From Streptomyces sp. CB01580 (lineage in GTDB: Bacteria; Actinomycetota; Actinomycetes; Streptomycetales; Streptomycetaceae): 64,000 bases of DNA. The stretch spans positions 1 through 64,000 of the forward strand of contig NZ_LIXJ01000020.1 in NCBI RefSeq assembly GCF_001905795.1. The letters are read 5' to 3'. Shown piece after piece: positions 18,007 through 27,013 of the stretch. The position numbers and the translations under genes were made by a program. A model generated the notes under the pieces. It saw only the letters and a list, made by a program, of their open reading frames with translations. It ran no database searches and was not told the DNA's origin. Each line of letters begins with the position of its first letter. Within the stretch, counting starts at the first letter, position 1.

Positions 18007-19031
18007 GGGCCGATCCTTCCATGCATCCGAAAAATACGGTCGTACGCGGCGGCCAACAGCTCCGGATCATGGATCGGAACGCCGTCGGGTGAGGCCACCG
18101 GCGCCAGCTCGACCGCGGCGCCGAGCCGCTTGGCGGCATCGACGAGGGACTCACGATCGGGCACGGCGGCTTCGTCGGCCAGCACCACGTCCATGGCGAG
18201 TTTAGGGGCGTGTCGTCCCAAAACCTCCAAATGACGCTGCGGGGAGAAGCCATCAGTTTCGCCGGGTTGCGGAGCGAGATTGAGCGAGAGGACCTTGCGG
18301 GCCCTGGTCTCGACCAGTGCTTCGAGCAGTTCCGGGACGAGCAGGTGCGGGATCACGGAGGAGAACCAGGACCCCGGGCCGAGCACCACCCAGTCGGCGT
18401 CCAGGACCGCGGCGACGGCCTCGGGGACGGCCGGCGGGTCGTTCGGGACGACGTGGACGGACTGCACCTCGCCCGGGGTCAACGCCACCGTCGCCTGGCC
18501 GCGCACCGTGTCCACGTCGTCCGGGCGGGCCGGGTCGTGTCCGCGTACGAGCGCCTGGAGCTCCAGCGGCACGGCGGACATGGGCAGCACCCTGCCGTGC
18601 GCACCGAGGAGCCTGCCGACCAGGTCCAGGGCCTGGACGTGGTCGCCGAGCTGCTCCCACAGGGCGACGATCAGCAGATTGCCGACGGCGTGCTCGTGCA
18701 GGTCGCCCTTGGACTGGAAGCGGTGCTGGATGACCCGGGCCCACGTCTGGCCCCAGTCGTCGTCGCCGCACAGGGCGGCCAGCGCCTTGCGCAGATCGCC
18801 CGGCGGCAGCACGCCCAGCTCCTCACGGAGCCGACCGCTGGAGCCACCGTCGTCGGCGACGGTGACCACCGCCGTGAGGTCGCCGGTGATCCGGCGGAGC
18901 GCCGCCAGCGAGGCGGACAGCCCGTGGCCGCCGCCGAGGGCGACGACCTTGGGCTGCGTACCGCGTTTGCGGCCGGACAGCGCGGAGGTGGCTCTGCGCA
19001 GTCGGCGCAGGCGCTGGTTGCGGCTGGTCAC
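17997..19031 (-). CDS. gluconeogenesis factor YvcK/CofD-like protein
   Basis: UPF0052/CofD-like protein. YvcK of Bacillus is needed for growth on gluconeogenic carbon and for cell-wall homeostasis, and binds UDP-sugars. The nucleotide loop VVALGGGHGLSASL is at about residues 29-42, followed by VVTVADDGGSSGRLREELG, the signature of the family. Other conserved pieces are VLGPGSWFSSVIPHLL (about 220-235). 344 aa; GTG start. Both ends overlap neighbours: 4 bp with rapZ and 10 bp with whiA, so it is translated as part of the operon. Confidence 0.9.
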   Translation of the reverse strand: MTSRNQRLRRLRRATSALSGRKRGTQPKVVALGGGHGLSASLAALRRITGDLTAVVTVADDGGSSGRLREELGVLPPGDLRKALAALCGDDDWGQTWARVIQHRFQSKGDLHEHAVGNLLIVALWEQLGDHVQALDLVGRLLGAHGRVLPMSAVPLELQALVRGHDPARPDDVDTVRGQATVALTPGEVQSVHVVPNDPPAVPEAVAAVLDADWVVLGPGSWFSSVIPHLLVPELLEALVETRARKVLSLNLAPQPGETDGFSPQRHLEVLGRHAPKLAMDVVLADEAAVPDRESLVDAAKRLGAAVELAPVASPDGVPIHDPELLAAAYDRIFRMHGRIGPWR

Positions 19032-20017
19032 TCGCGCCCCATGTCCCGGTGCACCAGAACGGTCTCGATCCCTTCGGTCGCGAGCCTGGCCGCGAGCTTC
19101 TCGGACATGGCGACCGAGCGGTGCTTGCCGCCCGTGCAGCCGACGGCGATCGTCACGTAGCGCTTGCCCTCGCGACGGTATCCGGCGGCGACGAGATGGA
19201 GCAGTTCCGTGTACTGGTTGAGGAACTCCTTGGCGCCGGGCTGGTCGAAGACGTAGGCGGAGACCTCCTCGTTGAGCCCGGTGAACGGGCGCAGCTCGGG
19301 GACCCAGTGCGGGTTGGGCAGGAAGCGGCAGTCGACCACCAGGTCGGCGTCGACCGGCAGGCCGTACTTGAAGCCGAAGGACATCACCGTGGCACGCAGC
19401 TCCGGCTCCTCCTCACCGGCGAACTGGGCGTCCATCTTGGCGCGCAGCTCGTGCACGTTGAGGCTGGAGGTGTCGATCACCAGGTCGGCGTCGCCGCGCA
19501 GCTCGCGCAGCAGGTCGCGCTCGGCGGCGATGCCGTCGACGATCCGGCCGTCGCCCTGGAGGGGGTGCGGGCGCCGGACCGACTCGAAGCGGCGGACCAG
19601 GGCGTCGTCGGAGGACTCCAGGAAGACGATCCGCCGCGTGACGTGCTTGGCCTCCAGGTCGGCGAGGGACTCGCGGAGGTTGTCGAAGAAGCGGCGGCCC
19701 CGCACGTCGACGACGACGGCGATGCGCGCCACGTTGCCCTGCGATCGGGCGCCGAGCTCGACCATGGTGGGGATCAGGGCGGGTGGCAGGTTGTCGACGA
19801 CGAACCAGCCGAGGTCCTCCAGGCACTTGGCCGCGGTGCTGCGGCCTGCGCCCGACATCCCGGAGATGATCACCAGCTCGGGGATGGCCCCGTCGCCGTT
19901 GTCGATCGTGGTGCCCGTACTCACGTGTCCTGCTCCGTCTGTTCGGTCGGTGCCGCCGTGCTCGACCCGGTACTCGTGACCGGTCTTGTGCTGATTCTCG
20001 TGTTCGTGCTCGGTCAT
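19028..20017 (-). CDS. rapZ: RapZ/YvcJ-family RNase adapter, nucleotide-binding
   Basis: P-loop protein of the RapZ/YvcJ family; in E. coli RapZ guides RNase E to the GlmZ small RNA, whereas the actinobacterial role is less clear. I use the ATG at 20017 because it overlaps the uvrC stop (ATGA); this gives 329 aa with a His/Glu-rich N-terminal extension of about 40 residues. A GTG at 19925 would give the usual length. Walker A is GMSGAGRST (about 53-61), with Arg in place of the usual Lys, as I recall for other actinobacteria. The C-terminal TIAVGCTGGKHRSVAMSE is the conserved substrate-binding part. Confidence 0.9.
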   Translation of the reverse strand: MTEHEHENQHKTGHEYRVEHGGTDRTDGAGHVSTGTTIDNGDGAIPELVIISGMSGAGRSTAAKCLEDLGWFVVDNLPPALIPTMVELGARSQGNVARIAVVVDVRGRRFFDNLRESLADLEAKHVTRRIVFLESSDDALVRRFESVRRPHPLQGDGRIVDGIAAERDLLRELRGDADLVIDTSSLNVHELRAKMDAQFAGEEEPELRATVMSFGFKYGLPVDADLVVDCRFLPNPHWVPELRPFTGLNEEVSAYVFDQPGAKEFLNQYTELLHLVAAGYRREGKRYVTIAVGCTGGKHRSVAMSEKLAARLATEGIETVLVHRDMGRE

Positions 20018-22119
20018 GTCGTGCTGCCCCCGTCGTCCTCTTCGATGATCTCTCCGGTCGCCGTGTTCACGGCGGGCGCGGCCGGGGCCGCCGTGGCCAG
20101 GGCGACGGCCACGGACTCCGCCGTCCGGCGGCCTATGCCCGGGACCGCGCAGATCTCGTCGATTGTCGCCTGCCTCAGCTTCTTCACGGAGCCGAAATGC
20201 TTGATCAACGCCTGTTTCCGGGTCTCGCCGAGTCCGGCGACGGCGTCCAGGGGACCGGAACGGATGCGTTTGGCCCGCTTGGTGCGCTGGTACGTGATCG
20301 CGAACCGGTGGGCCTCGTCTCGCACGCGCTGGAGGAGATAGAGCCCCTCGCTCGACCGGGGCAGGACGACGGGGTCGTCGTCGTCCGGCAGCCAGACCTC
20401 TTCGAGCCGCTTGGCGAGGCCGCACACGGCGATGTCGTCGATGCCCAGTTCATCGAGGGCCCGTTTCGCCGCCGCGACCTGGGGCTGCCCACCGTCGACC
20501 ACGACGAGCTGGGGCGGATAGGCGAACCGCTTGGGACGACCGTCGTCCTCACGGGGCTCGCTCCCCGGAGCGGTCCCGGCGTCCGGGGCGGGGCCGACGG
20601 GTCCGGACGCGGCGGGAAGTCCGTCCGGGGAAGGCGCGACGGGGTCCGTCGCGGCGAGGCCGTCCGGGAACGCGGTGGAGTCCGTCGGACCGGCCGTCTC
20701 CCCCCACTCCCCCGTCCGCTCCTTCTCCTGGAGGTACCGCTTGAAACGGCGGCCGACCACCTCGTGCATCGACCGGACGTCGTCCTGACCCTCGAAGCCC
20801 TTGATCTGGAAGCGGCGGTATTCGCTCTTGCGGGCCAGCCCGTCCTCGAAGACGACCATGGAGGCGACCACGTCGTCGCCCTGGAGGTGCGAGATGTCGT
20901 AGCACTCGATACGGAGCGGGGCCGTGTCGAGACCGAGCGCCTCGGCGATCTCCTCCAGAGCGCGGGAGCGGGTCGTCAGGTCGGAGGCGCGTTTCGTCTT
21001 GTGCAGCGCCAGGGCCTGCTGGGCGTTGCGCTGGACCGTCGCCATCAGGTCCTTCTTGTCGCCGCGCTGCGGGATGCGCAGGCTGACCTGGGAGCCCCGG
21101 CGGCCGGCGAGCCACTGGGAGACCGCGTCCGGGTCCTCGGGCAGGGCCGGGACGAGGACCTCCTTGGGGACGGCGTCGCCCGTCTCCTCGCCGTACAGCT
21201 GTTGCAGGGCGTGCTCGACCAGACCCGAGGTGTCGACGTTCTCGACCTTGTCGGTGACCCAGCCGCGCTGCCCGCGCACCCGGCCGCCGCGCACGTGGAA
21301 GATCTGGACGGCGGCTTCCAACTCGTCCTCGGCGACGGCGATCAGGTCGGCGTCGGTGGCGTCGGCGAGGACGACGGCGCTCTTCTCCATGGCCCGTTTG
21401 AGGGCCTCCACGTCGTCGCGGAGCCTGGCCGCCCGCTCGTACTCCATCTCCTCGGCCGCCGCCATCATGTCCTTCTCCAGGCGGCGGATGTACGTGCCGG
21501 TGCGACCGGCCATGAAGTCGCAGAAGTCCTCGGCCAGTTCGCGGTGTTCCTCGGGGGTGACCCGGCCGACGCAGGGGGCCGAGCACTTGCCGATGTAGCC
21601 GAGGAGGCACGGGCGGCCGGTCCTGGCCGCGTTCTTGAAGACCCCGGCGGAGCAGGTGCGCACCGGGAAGACCCGGAGCATCAGGTCGACCGTCTCGCGG
21701 ATCGCCCAGGCGTGCCCGTAGGGGCCGAAGTAGCGCACGCCCTTCTTCTTGGCACCGCGCATGACCTGGACGCGCGGGAACTCCTCGTCGAGCGTGACCG
21801 CGAGGTAGGGATAGCTCTTGTCGTCGCGGTACTTGACGTTGAACCGGGGGTCGAACTCCTTGATCCAGGAGTACTCCAGCTGGAGCGCCTCGACCTCCGT
21901 GGAGACGATCGTCCATTCCACCGACGCGGCCGTGGTGACCATCGTGCGCGTACGCGGGTGGAGGGAGGCCAGGTCCTGGAAGTAGTTGGCCAGACGCTGG
22001 CGCAGGTTCTTGGCCTTGCCGACGTAGATCACCCGGCGGTGCTCGTCGCGGAATCTGTAGACCCCCGGGGAGTCGGGGATCTGTCCCGGCTTGGGTCGGT
22101 AGCTGGAGGGGTCTGCCAT
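20014..22119 (-). CDS. uvrC: excinuclease ABC subunit C
   Basis: Dual-incision nuclease of nucleotide excision repair. 701 aa from the ATG at 22119. The GIY-YIG domain opens with GVYRFRDEHRRVIYVGKAKN (about residues 18-37). A UVR motif follows near 205-240, and the RNase-H-like domain carries ECYDISHLQGDDVVASMV. The tandem HhH end has LIKHFGSVKKLRQA and VPGIGRRTAESVA. An odd feature is a Pro/Ala/Gly/Asp-rich insert of about 60 residues near 463-525, inside the C-terminal nuclease half. The promoter just upstream resembles the RecA-independent damage type and would make a leaderless or near-leaderless message. Confidence 0.96.
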   Translation of the reverse strand: MADPSSYRPKPGQIPDSPGVYRFRDEHRRVIYVGKAKNLRQRLANYFQDLASLHPRTRTMVTTAASVEWTIVSTEVEALQLEYSWIKEFDPRFNVKYRDDKSYPYLAVTLDEEFPRVQVMRGAKKKGVRYFGPYGHAWAIRETVDLMLRVFPVRTCSAGVFKNAARTGRPCLLGYIGKCSAPCVGRVTPEEHRELAEDFCDFMAGRTGTYIRRLEKDMMAAAEEMEYERAARLRDDVEALKRAMEKSAVVLADATDADLIAVAEDELEAAVQIFHVRGGRVRGQRGWVTDKVENVDTSGLVEHALQQLYGEETGDAVPKEVLVPALPEDPDAVSQWLAGRRGSQVSLRIPQRGDKKDLMATVQRNAQQALALHKTKRASDLTTRSRALEEIAEALGLDTAPLRIECYDISHLQGDDVVASMVVFEDGLARKSEYRRFQIKGFEGQDDVRSMHEVVGRRFKRYLQEKERTGEWGETAGPTDSTAFPDGLAATDPVAPSPDGLPAASGPVGPAPDAGTAPGSEPREDDGRPKRFAYPPQLVVVDGGQPQVAAAKRALDELGIDDIAVCGLAKRLEEVWLPDDDDPVVLPRSSEGLYLLQRVRDEAHRFAITYQRTKRAKRIRSGPLDAVAGLGETRKQALIKHFGSVKKLRQATIDEICAVPGIGRRTAESVAVALATAAPAAPAVNTATGEIIEEDDGGSTT

Positions 22120-22126
22120 GTGCCCC

Positions 22127-22149
22127 ACCCTACTTGCGGGCAGTGACAG
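22127..22149 (-). promoter_or_regulatory. probable RecA-independent DNA-damage promoter of uvrC
   Basis: On the minus strand CTGTCACTG (22149-22141), 8 nt, then TAGGGT (22132-22127). The consensus for this promoter class (PafBC/ClpR-controlled in mycobacteria and Streptomyces) is tTGTCRGTG-N8-TAnnnT; this site has the right spacing and -10 but deviates at the first base and at one position of GTG. The -10 ends 7 nt before the ATG. Confidence 0.6.
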
Positions 22150-22317
22150 TGCGGCCTGTCCGGACGCGCCCCTTCGCCCCACGCGGCCCGGGACGGGTCG
22201 GCGCCGACCGGAGCGGGCGGATCGGCGGGACCGGGCGGATCGCCGGTACGGGCGGCGCGGACGGCCGGTCCCCGCCGTGGCGGGGCCGCCCGGTCCCGGG
22301 GGCGGTCGCGGCGGGTC

Positions 22318-22746
22318 TCAGGCCTTGGGGCCGGCGACGAGCTTGCCGCCCTCGATCCTGACCGGCACCTCGGGCAGCGGCGCGGTCGCCGGGCCCTTCG
22401 TCGCCGTGCCGGTCGTCGTGTCGAAGTGGCTGCCGTGACAGGGGCAGCTGCCCACGTTGTCCTCGACCTTGTCCAGCACGCAGCCCCCGTGGGTGCACTG
22501 GGCGCTGAACGCCTTGTACTGCCCCTTCGCCGGGCAACTGACGACGACCCGCTGCTCGCGGTAGAGCTTGGACGCGCCGACCGGGATCTCCTCCGGCGCG
22601 CCGAGGTCGACGGGGGCGGTGGGCACGGGCGGCCCGGCGTGGCCGAGCACCGATTCGGTCGAGCAGGCGGCCGCTCCCAGCCCGGCGACGCCGACGAGAG
22701 CGGCGCCCTTCAGCACGGTACGGCGGGCGGCGGGCTGGCCGGGCAT
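22318..22746 (-). CDS. Rieske [2Fe-2S] lipoprotein with Tat signal
   Basis: 142-aa exported iron-sulfur protein. The N-terminus has a twin-arginine motif (ARRTVLKG, residues 7-14) and ends in a lipobox-like GLGAAAC (Cys28), so it is probably Tat-exported and lipid-anchored. The cluster ligands are in CTHGGC (about residues 84-89) and CPCHGSHFD (about 101-109). It is too short for a bc1 Rieske subunit and is likely a small electron-transfer protein of unknown partner. It stands alone between uvrC and uvrA. Confidence 0.9.
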   Translation of the reverse strand: MPGQPAARRTVLKGAALVGVAGLGAAACSTESVLGHAGPPVPTAPVDLGAPEEIPVGASKLYREQRVVVSCPAKGQYKAFSAQCTHGGCVLDKVEDNVGSCPCHGSHFDTTTGTATKGPATAPLPEVPVRIEGGKLVAGPKA

Positions 22747-23030
22747 GCGGTCTCCACTGGTCGGAGGGGTGGAACGTACGAAGGTCGCCCGGCGACGGGG
22801 ACACGGGAGTACCGGAGGTACACGGGCATCGGCGCCATCGGTGACGGAACCGACGATACCGGCGAGGGCCGAGCGGCCGACGCGCGGGCCACCCGAGAAC
22901 GGTTCCCGCTGGTCAGGGGCGTATTCCGGGCCCGGATCGGTGCTGCTTGCGTTGTACCGCGGCGGGACCGGGGACGGCGCCGGGAGCGGCCGCGGATCCG
23001 GCGACGACGGCGGGCCCGCGACAACGACGA
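22747..23030. other. intergenic region upstream of the Rieske gene, no gene seen
   Basis: About 330 bp separate the uvrA stop from the Rieske start, both minus strand. Open frames here give only Arg/Ser/Pro-rich shadow sequence. It must hold the Rieske promoter; I saw no convincing -35/-10 pair. Confidence 0.5.
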
Positions 23031-23064
23031 GGCCGGCGGCCCCCTTCGTCGGGGGCCGCCGGCC
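23031..23064 (-). terminator. uvrA terminator hairpin
   Basis: Perfect 14-bp arms GGCCGGCGGCCCCC and complement around the loop TTCGTC, starting 14 bp after the uvrA stop. Confidence 0.85.
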
Positions 23065-23077
23065 CGGGACGCGGTCG

Positions 23078-26000
23078 TCAGGACTTGCGCGCGCCGGTCG
23101 CCTTCTTCGCCGCGGGCTTCTTCGCAGCGGTCGTCTTGGCGGTCCTGGCCGTGGTGGACTTGGCGGACTGCCCCGCGCTCGTCCTGGCCGTGGCCGTCTT
23201 CCTGGCCGGGGTCGCCTTCGCGGCGACCGCCTTCTTGGCGGCGACCTTCCGCATCGGCTTGCGGGCCGCGGGAACCGCTGCCTCGCTCACCCGGTCCGGG
23301 TCCAGGATGTCCTGGAGGAACTTGCCGGTGTGGCTCGCCGGGACCCCGGCGACCTGCTCCGGTGTCCCCTCGGCGACCACCTGGCCACCGCCGTTGCCGC
23401 CTTCGGGGCCCATGTCGATGACCCAGTCCGCGGTCTTGATCACATCGAGGTTGTGCTCGATCACGATCACCGAGTTGCCCTTGTCGACCAGCCCGGACAG
23501 CACCTTGATGAGCTTGCTGATGTCCTCGAAGTGCAGGCCCGTGGTCGGCTCGTCCAGGACGTAGACCGTGCGGCCGGTGGAGCGCTTCTGCAACTCGCTC
23601 GCCAGCTTCACCCGCTGGGCCTCACCGCCGGAGAGGGTCGGCGCGGACTGGCCGAGCCGTACGTATCCCAGGCCGACCTCGTTGAGCGTACGGAGGTGCC
23701 GGGCGATGGTCGGGACGGCCTCGAAGAACTCCAGGCCCTCCTCGATCGGCATGTCCAGCACCTCGGCGATGGACTTGCCCTTGTAGTGGACCTCCAGGGT
23801 CTCGCGGTTGTACCGCGCACCGTGGCAGACCTCGCACGGGACGTAGACGTCCGGCAGGAAGTTCATCTCGATCTTGATCGTGCCGTCGCCGGAGCAGTTC
23901 TCGCAGCGGCCGCCCTTGACGTTGAAGGAGAAGCGGCCGGGCAGGTAGCCGCGCACCTTCGCCTCCATCGTCTCCGCGAACAGCTTGCGGATGTGGTCGA
24001 AGACACCGGTGTACGTGGCCGGGTTGGACCGGGGCGTACGTCCGATGGGCGACTGGTCGACGTGCACCACCTTGTCGACCTGGTCGTCGCCGTCGACCCG
24101 GGTGTGCCGTCCGGGCACCGACTTGGCGCCGTTCAGCTCGCGCGCCAGGTGTGTGTAGAGGATGTCGTTGACCAGCGTCGACTTCCCGGACCCCGAGACG
24201 CCCGTGACGGCCGTGAGCACGCCGAGCGGGAAGGAGACGTCGATGTCCTGGAGGTTGTTCTCCCGGGCGCCGTGCACCGTGAGGCTGCGGGACGGGTCAA
24301 GGGCGCGCCGGAGGTCGGGCGTCGTGATCGCCTTCGTGCCGTTCAGATACTGGCCGGTGATCGACTCGCCGTTGCCCAGCAGCTCCTTCAGCGATCCGGA
24401 GTGGACCACCTTCCCGCCGTGCTCACCGGCGCCGGGGCCGATGTCGACGACCCAGTCGGCGACCTTGATGGTGTCCTCGTCGTGCTCGACGACGATGAGT
24501 GTGTTGCCCATGTCGCGGAGCCGGACGAGGGTCTCGATGAGCCGGTGGTTGTCCCGCTGGTGCAGGCCGATGGACGGCTCGTCCAGTACGTACAGCACAC
24601 CGACCAGGCCGGAGCCGATCTGGGTGGCCAGCCGGATGCGCTGGGCCTCGCCGCCGGACAGGGTGCCCGCGGCACGGTTCAGCGAGAGGTAGTCGAGGCC
24701 CACGTCGACCAGGAACCGCAGCCGCTCGTTGACCTCCTTCAGCACCCGCTCGGCGATCTTCTTGTCCCGGGCGTTCAGCGTCAGCCGGCCGAGGAATTCC
24801 GCGCACTCGCTGATCGACATCGCGGAGACCTCGGCGATGGACTTCTCCATCACCGTCACCGCGAGGACGATCGGCTTGAGGCGGGTGCCCTCACAGGTCG
24901 GACAGGGCACCTCGCGCATGTACCCCTCGAAGCGCTCCCGGCTGGAGTCGCTCTCGGCCTCGGAGTGACGCCGCTTGACGAACTGGACCGCGCCCTCGAA
25001 GGCGGGGGTGGTGTACGCGCGCTCGCGTCCGTAGCGGTTGCGGTAGCGGACCTCGGTCTGGATCTTGTGGCCGTAAAGGAGTGCCTTCTTGGCACGCTGC
25101 GGCAGCCCGGCCCACGGGATGTCCGTGCGGAAGCCGAGGGCCTTGGCGAGGGCTCCGATCAGCCGGCCGAAGTACTCCTTGGTGTGGCCGTGCGACCAGG
25201 GGTGGATCGCTCCGGCGTCGAGCGACCTCTCCTCGTCGGGGACGACCAGCTCGGGGTCGACCTCCATCCGCGTGCCGATGCCCGTGCAGTCGGGGCAGGC
25301 GCCGAAGGGCGAGTTGAACGAGAAGGAGCGCGGCTCCAGCTCCTCGAAGGACAGGTCGTCGTAAGGGCAGTAGAGGTGCTCGGAGTACATCCGCTCGCGC
25401 TCGGGGTCGTCCTCGGCGAGGTCGACGAAGTCGAGCACGACCATGCCGCCGGAGAGCCCGAGCGCGGTCTCGACCGAGTCGGTCAGCCGCCGCTTGGCGC
25501 CCTCCTTCACCGTGAGGCGGTCGACGACCACCTCGATGGTGTGCTTCTCCTGCTTCTTCAGCTTGGGCGGCTCGGCGAGGTGGATCGTCTCGCCGTCGAC
25601 ACGGGCCCTGCTGTATCCCTTGGTCTGGAGATCGGCGAAGAGATCGACGAACTCGCCCTTGCGCTCGCGCACCAGCGGCGAGAGAACCTGGAAGCGGCTC
25701 CCCTCGGGGAGACCCAGCACCTTGTCCACGATGGCCTGCGGCGACTGGCGCGCGATGGGGCGGCCGCACTCGGGGCAGTGCGGCTTGCCGATCCTGGCGA
25801 ACAGCAGCCGGAGGTAGTCGTACACCTCGGTGATGGTGCCGACCGTCGAGCGCGGATTGCGCGAGGTCGACTTCTGGTCGATGGAGACGGCGGGCGAGAG
25901 GCCCTCGATGAAGTCGACGTCCGGCTTGTCCATCTGGCCGAGGAACTGCCGGGCGTACGAGGAGAGGGACTCCACGTAGCGCCGCTGGCCCTCGGCGAAG

Positions 26001-26137
26001 ATCGTGTCGAACGCGAGGGACGACTTGCCCGACCCGGAAAGCCCGGTGAAGACGATGAGCGAGTCGCGGGGAAGGTCGAGAGAGACGTTCTTGAGATTGT
26101 GCTCGCGAGCGCCACGGACGATGAGACGGTCGACCAC
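23078..26137 (-). CDS. uvrA: excinuclease ABC subunit A
   Basis: Damage-recognition ATPase of nucleotide excision repair. GTG at 26137 gives 1019 aa starting VVDRLIVRGAREHNLKN, which matches UvrA N-termini; a GTG at 26149 is the alternative. Two ABC modules: Walker A GLSGSGKSS (about 32-40) and GVSGSGKSTLVND near 655. Signature motifs LSGGEAQRIRLA and LSGGEAQRVKLA are present, and zinc-binding CPECGRP, CPTCEG and CENCSGDG/CEVCHGARYN are intact. The last 55 or so residues form an Ala/Lys/Thr-rich tail (RKVAAKKAVAAKATPARK onward) like histone H1, well beyond the normal UvrA end. Confidence 0.96.
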   Translation of the reverse strand: MVDRLIVRGAREHNLKNVSLDLPRDSLIVFTGLSGSGKSSLAFDTIFAEGQRRYVESLSSYARQFLGQMDKPDVDFIEGLSPAVSIDQKSTSRNPRSTVGTITEVYDYLRLLFARIGKPHCPECGRPIARQSPQAIVDKVLGLPEGSRFQVLSPLVRERKGEFVDLFADLQTKGYSRARVDGETIHLAEPPKLKKQEKHTIEVVVDRLTVKEGAKRRLTDSVETALGLSGGMVVLDFVDLAEDDPERERMYSEHLYCPYDDLSFEELEPRSFSFNSPFGACPDCTGIGTRMEVDPELVVPDEERSLDAGAIHPWSHGHTKEYFGRLIGALAKALGFRTDIPWAGLPQRAKKALLYGHKIQTEVRYRNRYGRERAYTTPAFEGAVQFVKRRHSEAESDSSRERFEGYMREVPCPTCEGTRLKPIVLAVTVMEKSIAEVSAMSISECAEFLGRLTLNARDKKIAERVLKEVNERLRFLVDVGLDYLSLNRAAGTLSGGEAQRIRLATQIGSGLVGVLYVLDEPSIGLHQRDNHRLIETLVRLRDMGNTLIVVEHDEDTIKVADWVVDIGPGAGEHGGKVVHSGSLKELLGNGESITGQYLNGTKAITTPDLRRALDPSRSLTVHGARENNLQDIDVSFPLGVLTAVTGVSGSGKSTLVNDILYTHLARELNGAKSVPGRHTRVDGDDQVDKVVHVDQSPIGRTPRSNPATYTGVFDHIRKLFAETMEAKVRGYLPGRFSFNVKGGRCENCSGDGTIKIEMNFLPDVYVPCEVCHGARYNRETLEVHYKGKSIAEVLDMPIEEGLEFFEAVPTIARHLRTLNEVGLGYVRLGQSAPTLSGGEAQRVKLASELQKRSTGRTVYVLDEPTTGLHFEDISKLIKVLSGLVDKGNSVIVIEHNLDVIKTADWVIDMGPEGGNGGGQVVAEGTPEQVAGVPASHTGKFLQDILDPDRVSEAAVPAARKPMRKVAAKKAVAAKATPARKTATARTSAGQSAKSTTARTAKTTAAKKPAAKKATGARKS

Positions 26138-26313
26138 GCCGGTCCGCACCTTTCTAGAGAGAAGTGGGGGAACTGAGCCCCTGTCCCAGGGTATGGGGGG
26201 CGCCACAGCGGTGTACGAAGCTTTTCGACTCCGAGCGTATAGCACGCACATTCGATTTACGGACGGCTGTCGCTCCCTTCACCCGAATGAGTGGCCGGGC
26301 TACGCTCGGCGCC

Positions 26314-27003
26314 ATGATTGATCACGCGCACGACCTGCGCGCCGTACGTGAAGCGACCGATCGACTGCTCAGCGCCACCGGGAAATTGGACGACGCTGCG
26401 CTTGCCGAGCCCTCGCGCCTGCCGGGCTGGAGCCGCGGTCATGTCGTCGCGCACCTCTCTCGTAACGCCGACGCGCTCGTAAATGTTCTCCAGGGCCGCC
26501 CGATGTACGCAGACAGCGAAACCCGCGACCGGGACATCGAACGCGGCGCGCCCCGACCGAGGGCGGAGCAGCTGACCGACCTCGCCGACAGCGCGGCCCG
26601 CTTCGCGGACGCGGCCTCACCCCCGGGCGACTGGTCCCGCACCGTCACGCTGCGCAACGGCGTGACGGACTCGGCCTCCCGGATCCCCTTCCGCCGCCGC
26701 GTCGAGGTCGAGCTGCACCATGTCGACCTGGACGTCGGCTACGAGCTGGAGGACCTCCCGGACGAGTTCGTCGCCCGGGAGATCGACTTCCTCGCCGAAC
26801 GGTTCGCCGGACACTCCGACGTCGTGGCCACGCGGATCACCGCCGACGACGGCCGTGCCTGGTCCACGGGCGGCGGCGCCGAGGGCGCCCACGTCGTGGT
26901 CCGCGGCACCGCGCCCGAGCTGCTCGGCTGGCTCTGCGGTCGCCGCGACGGATCGGCGCTGGCGGTCGACGGCGGCCCCCTCCCCGCACTGCCTCCGCTA
27001 TAG
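26314..27003 (+). CDS. maleylpyruvate isomerase/mycothiol-dependent (DinB-like) protein
   Basis: 229-aa protein of the mycothiol-dependent maleylpyruvate isomerase family, a DinB/YfiT-like four-helix metalloprotein. The metal-ligand region is seen in LPGWSRGHVVAHLSRNADAL (about residues 36-55) and RRVEVELHHVDLDVGYE (about 130-146), which supply the conserved histidines. The C-terminal domain ends in GWLCGRRDG. In actinobacteria these proteins use mycothiol as a cofactor; the substrate cannot be told from sequence. A -10-like TACGCT ends 7 nt before the ATG, so the message may be leaderless. Divergent from uvrA and 10 bp upstream of an MBL hydrolase gene. Confidence 0.85.
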   Translation: MIDHAHDLRAVREATDRLLSATGKLDDAALAEPSRLPGWSRGHVVAHLSRNADALVNVLQGRPMYADSETRDRDIERGAPRPRAEQLTDLADSAARFADAASPPGDWSRTVTLRNGVTDSASRIPFRRRVEVELHHVDLDVGYELEDLPDEFVAREIDFLAERFAGHSDVVATRITADDGRAWSTGGGAEGAHVVVRGTAPELLGWLCGRRDGSALAVDGGPLPALPPL

Positions 27004-27013
27004 GCTGGAACGC

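Noticed and set aside
22568..26176. Very long open frame antisense to uvrA
   Set aside because: Explained by third-position GC bias; the uvrA strand has full domain content and the antisense product has no domain or homologous motif.
26138..26313. LexA (SOS) box or damage promoter before uvrA
   Set aside because: I found no GAAC-N4-GTTC-like site and no tTGTCRGTG-N8-TAnnnT match in this gap, only a partial CGAAAAGCTTCG with the wrong spacing.
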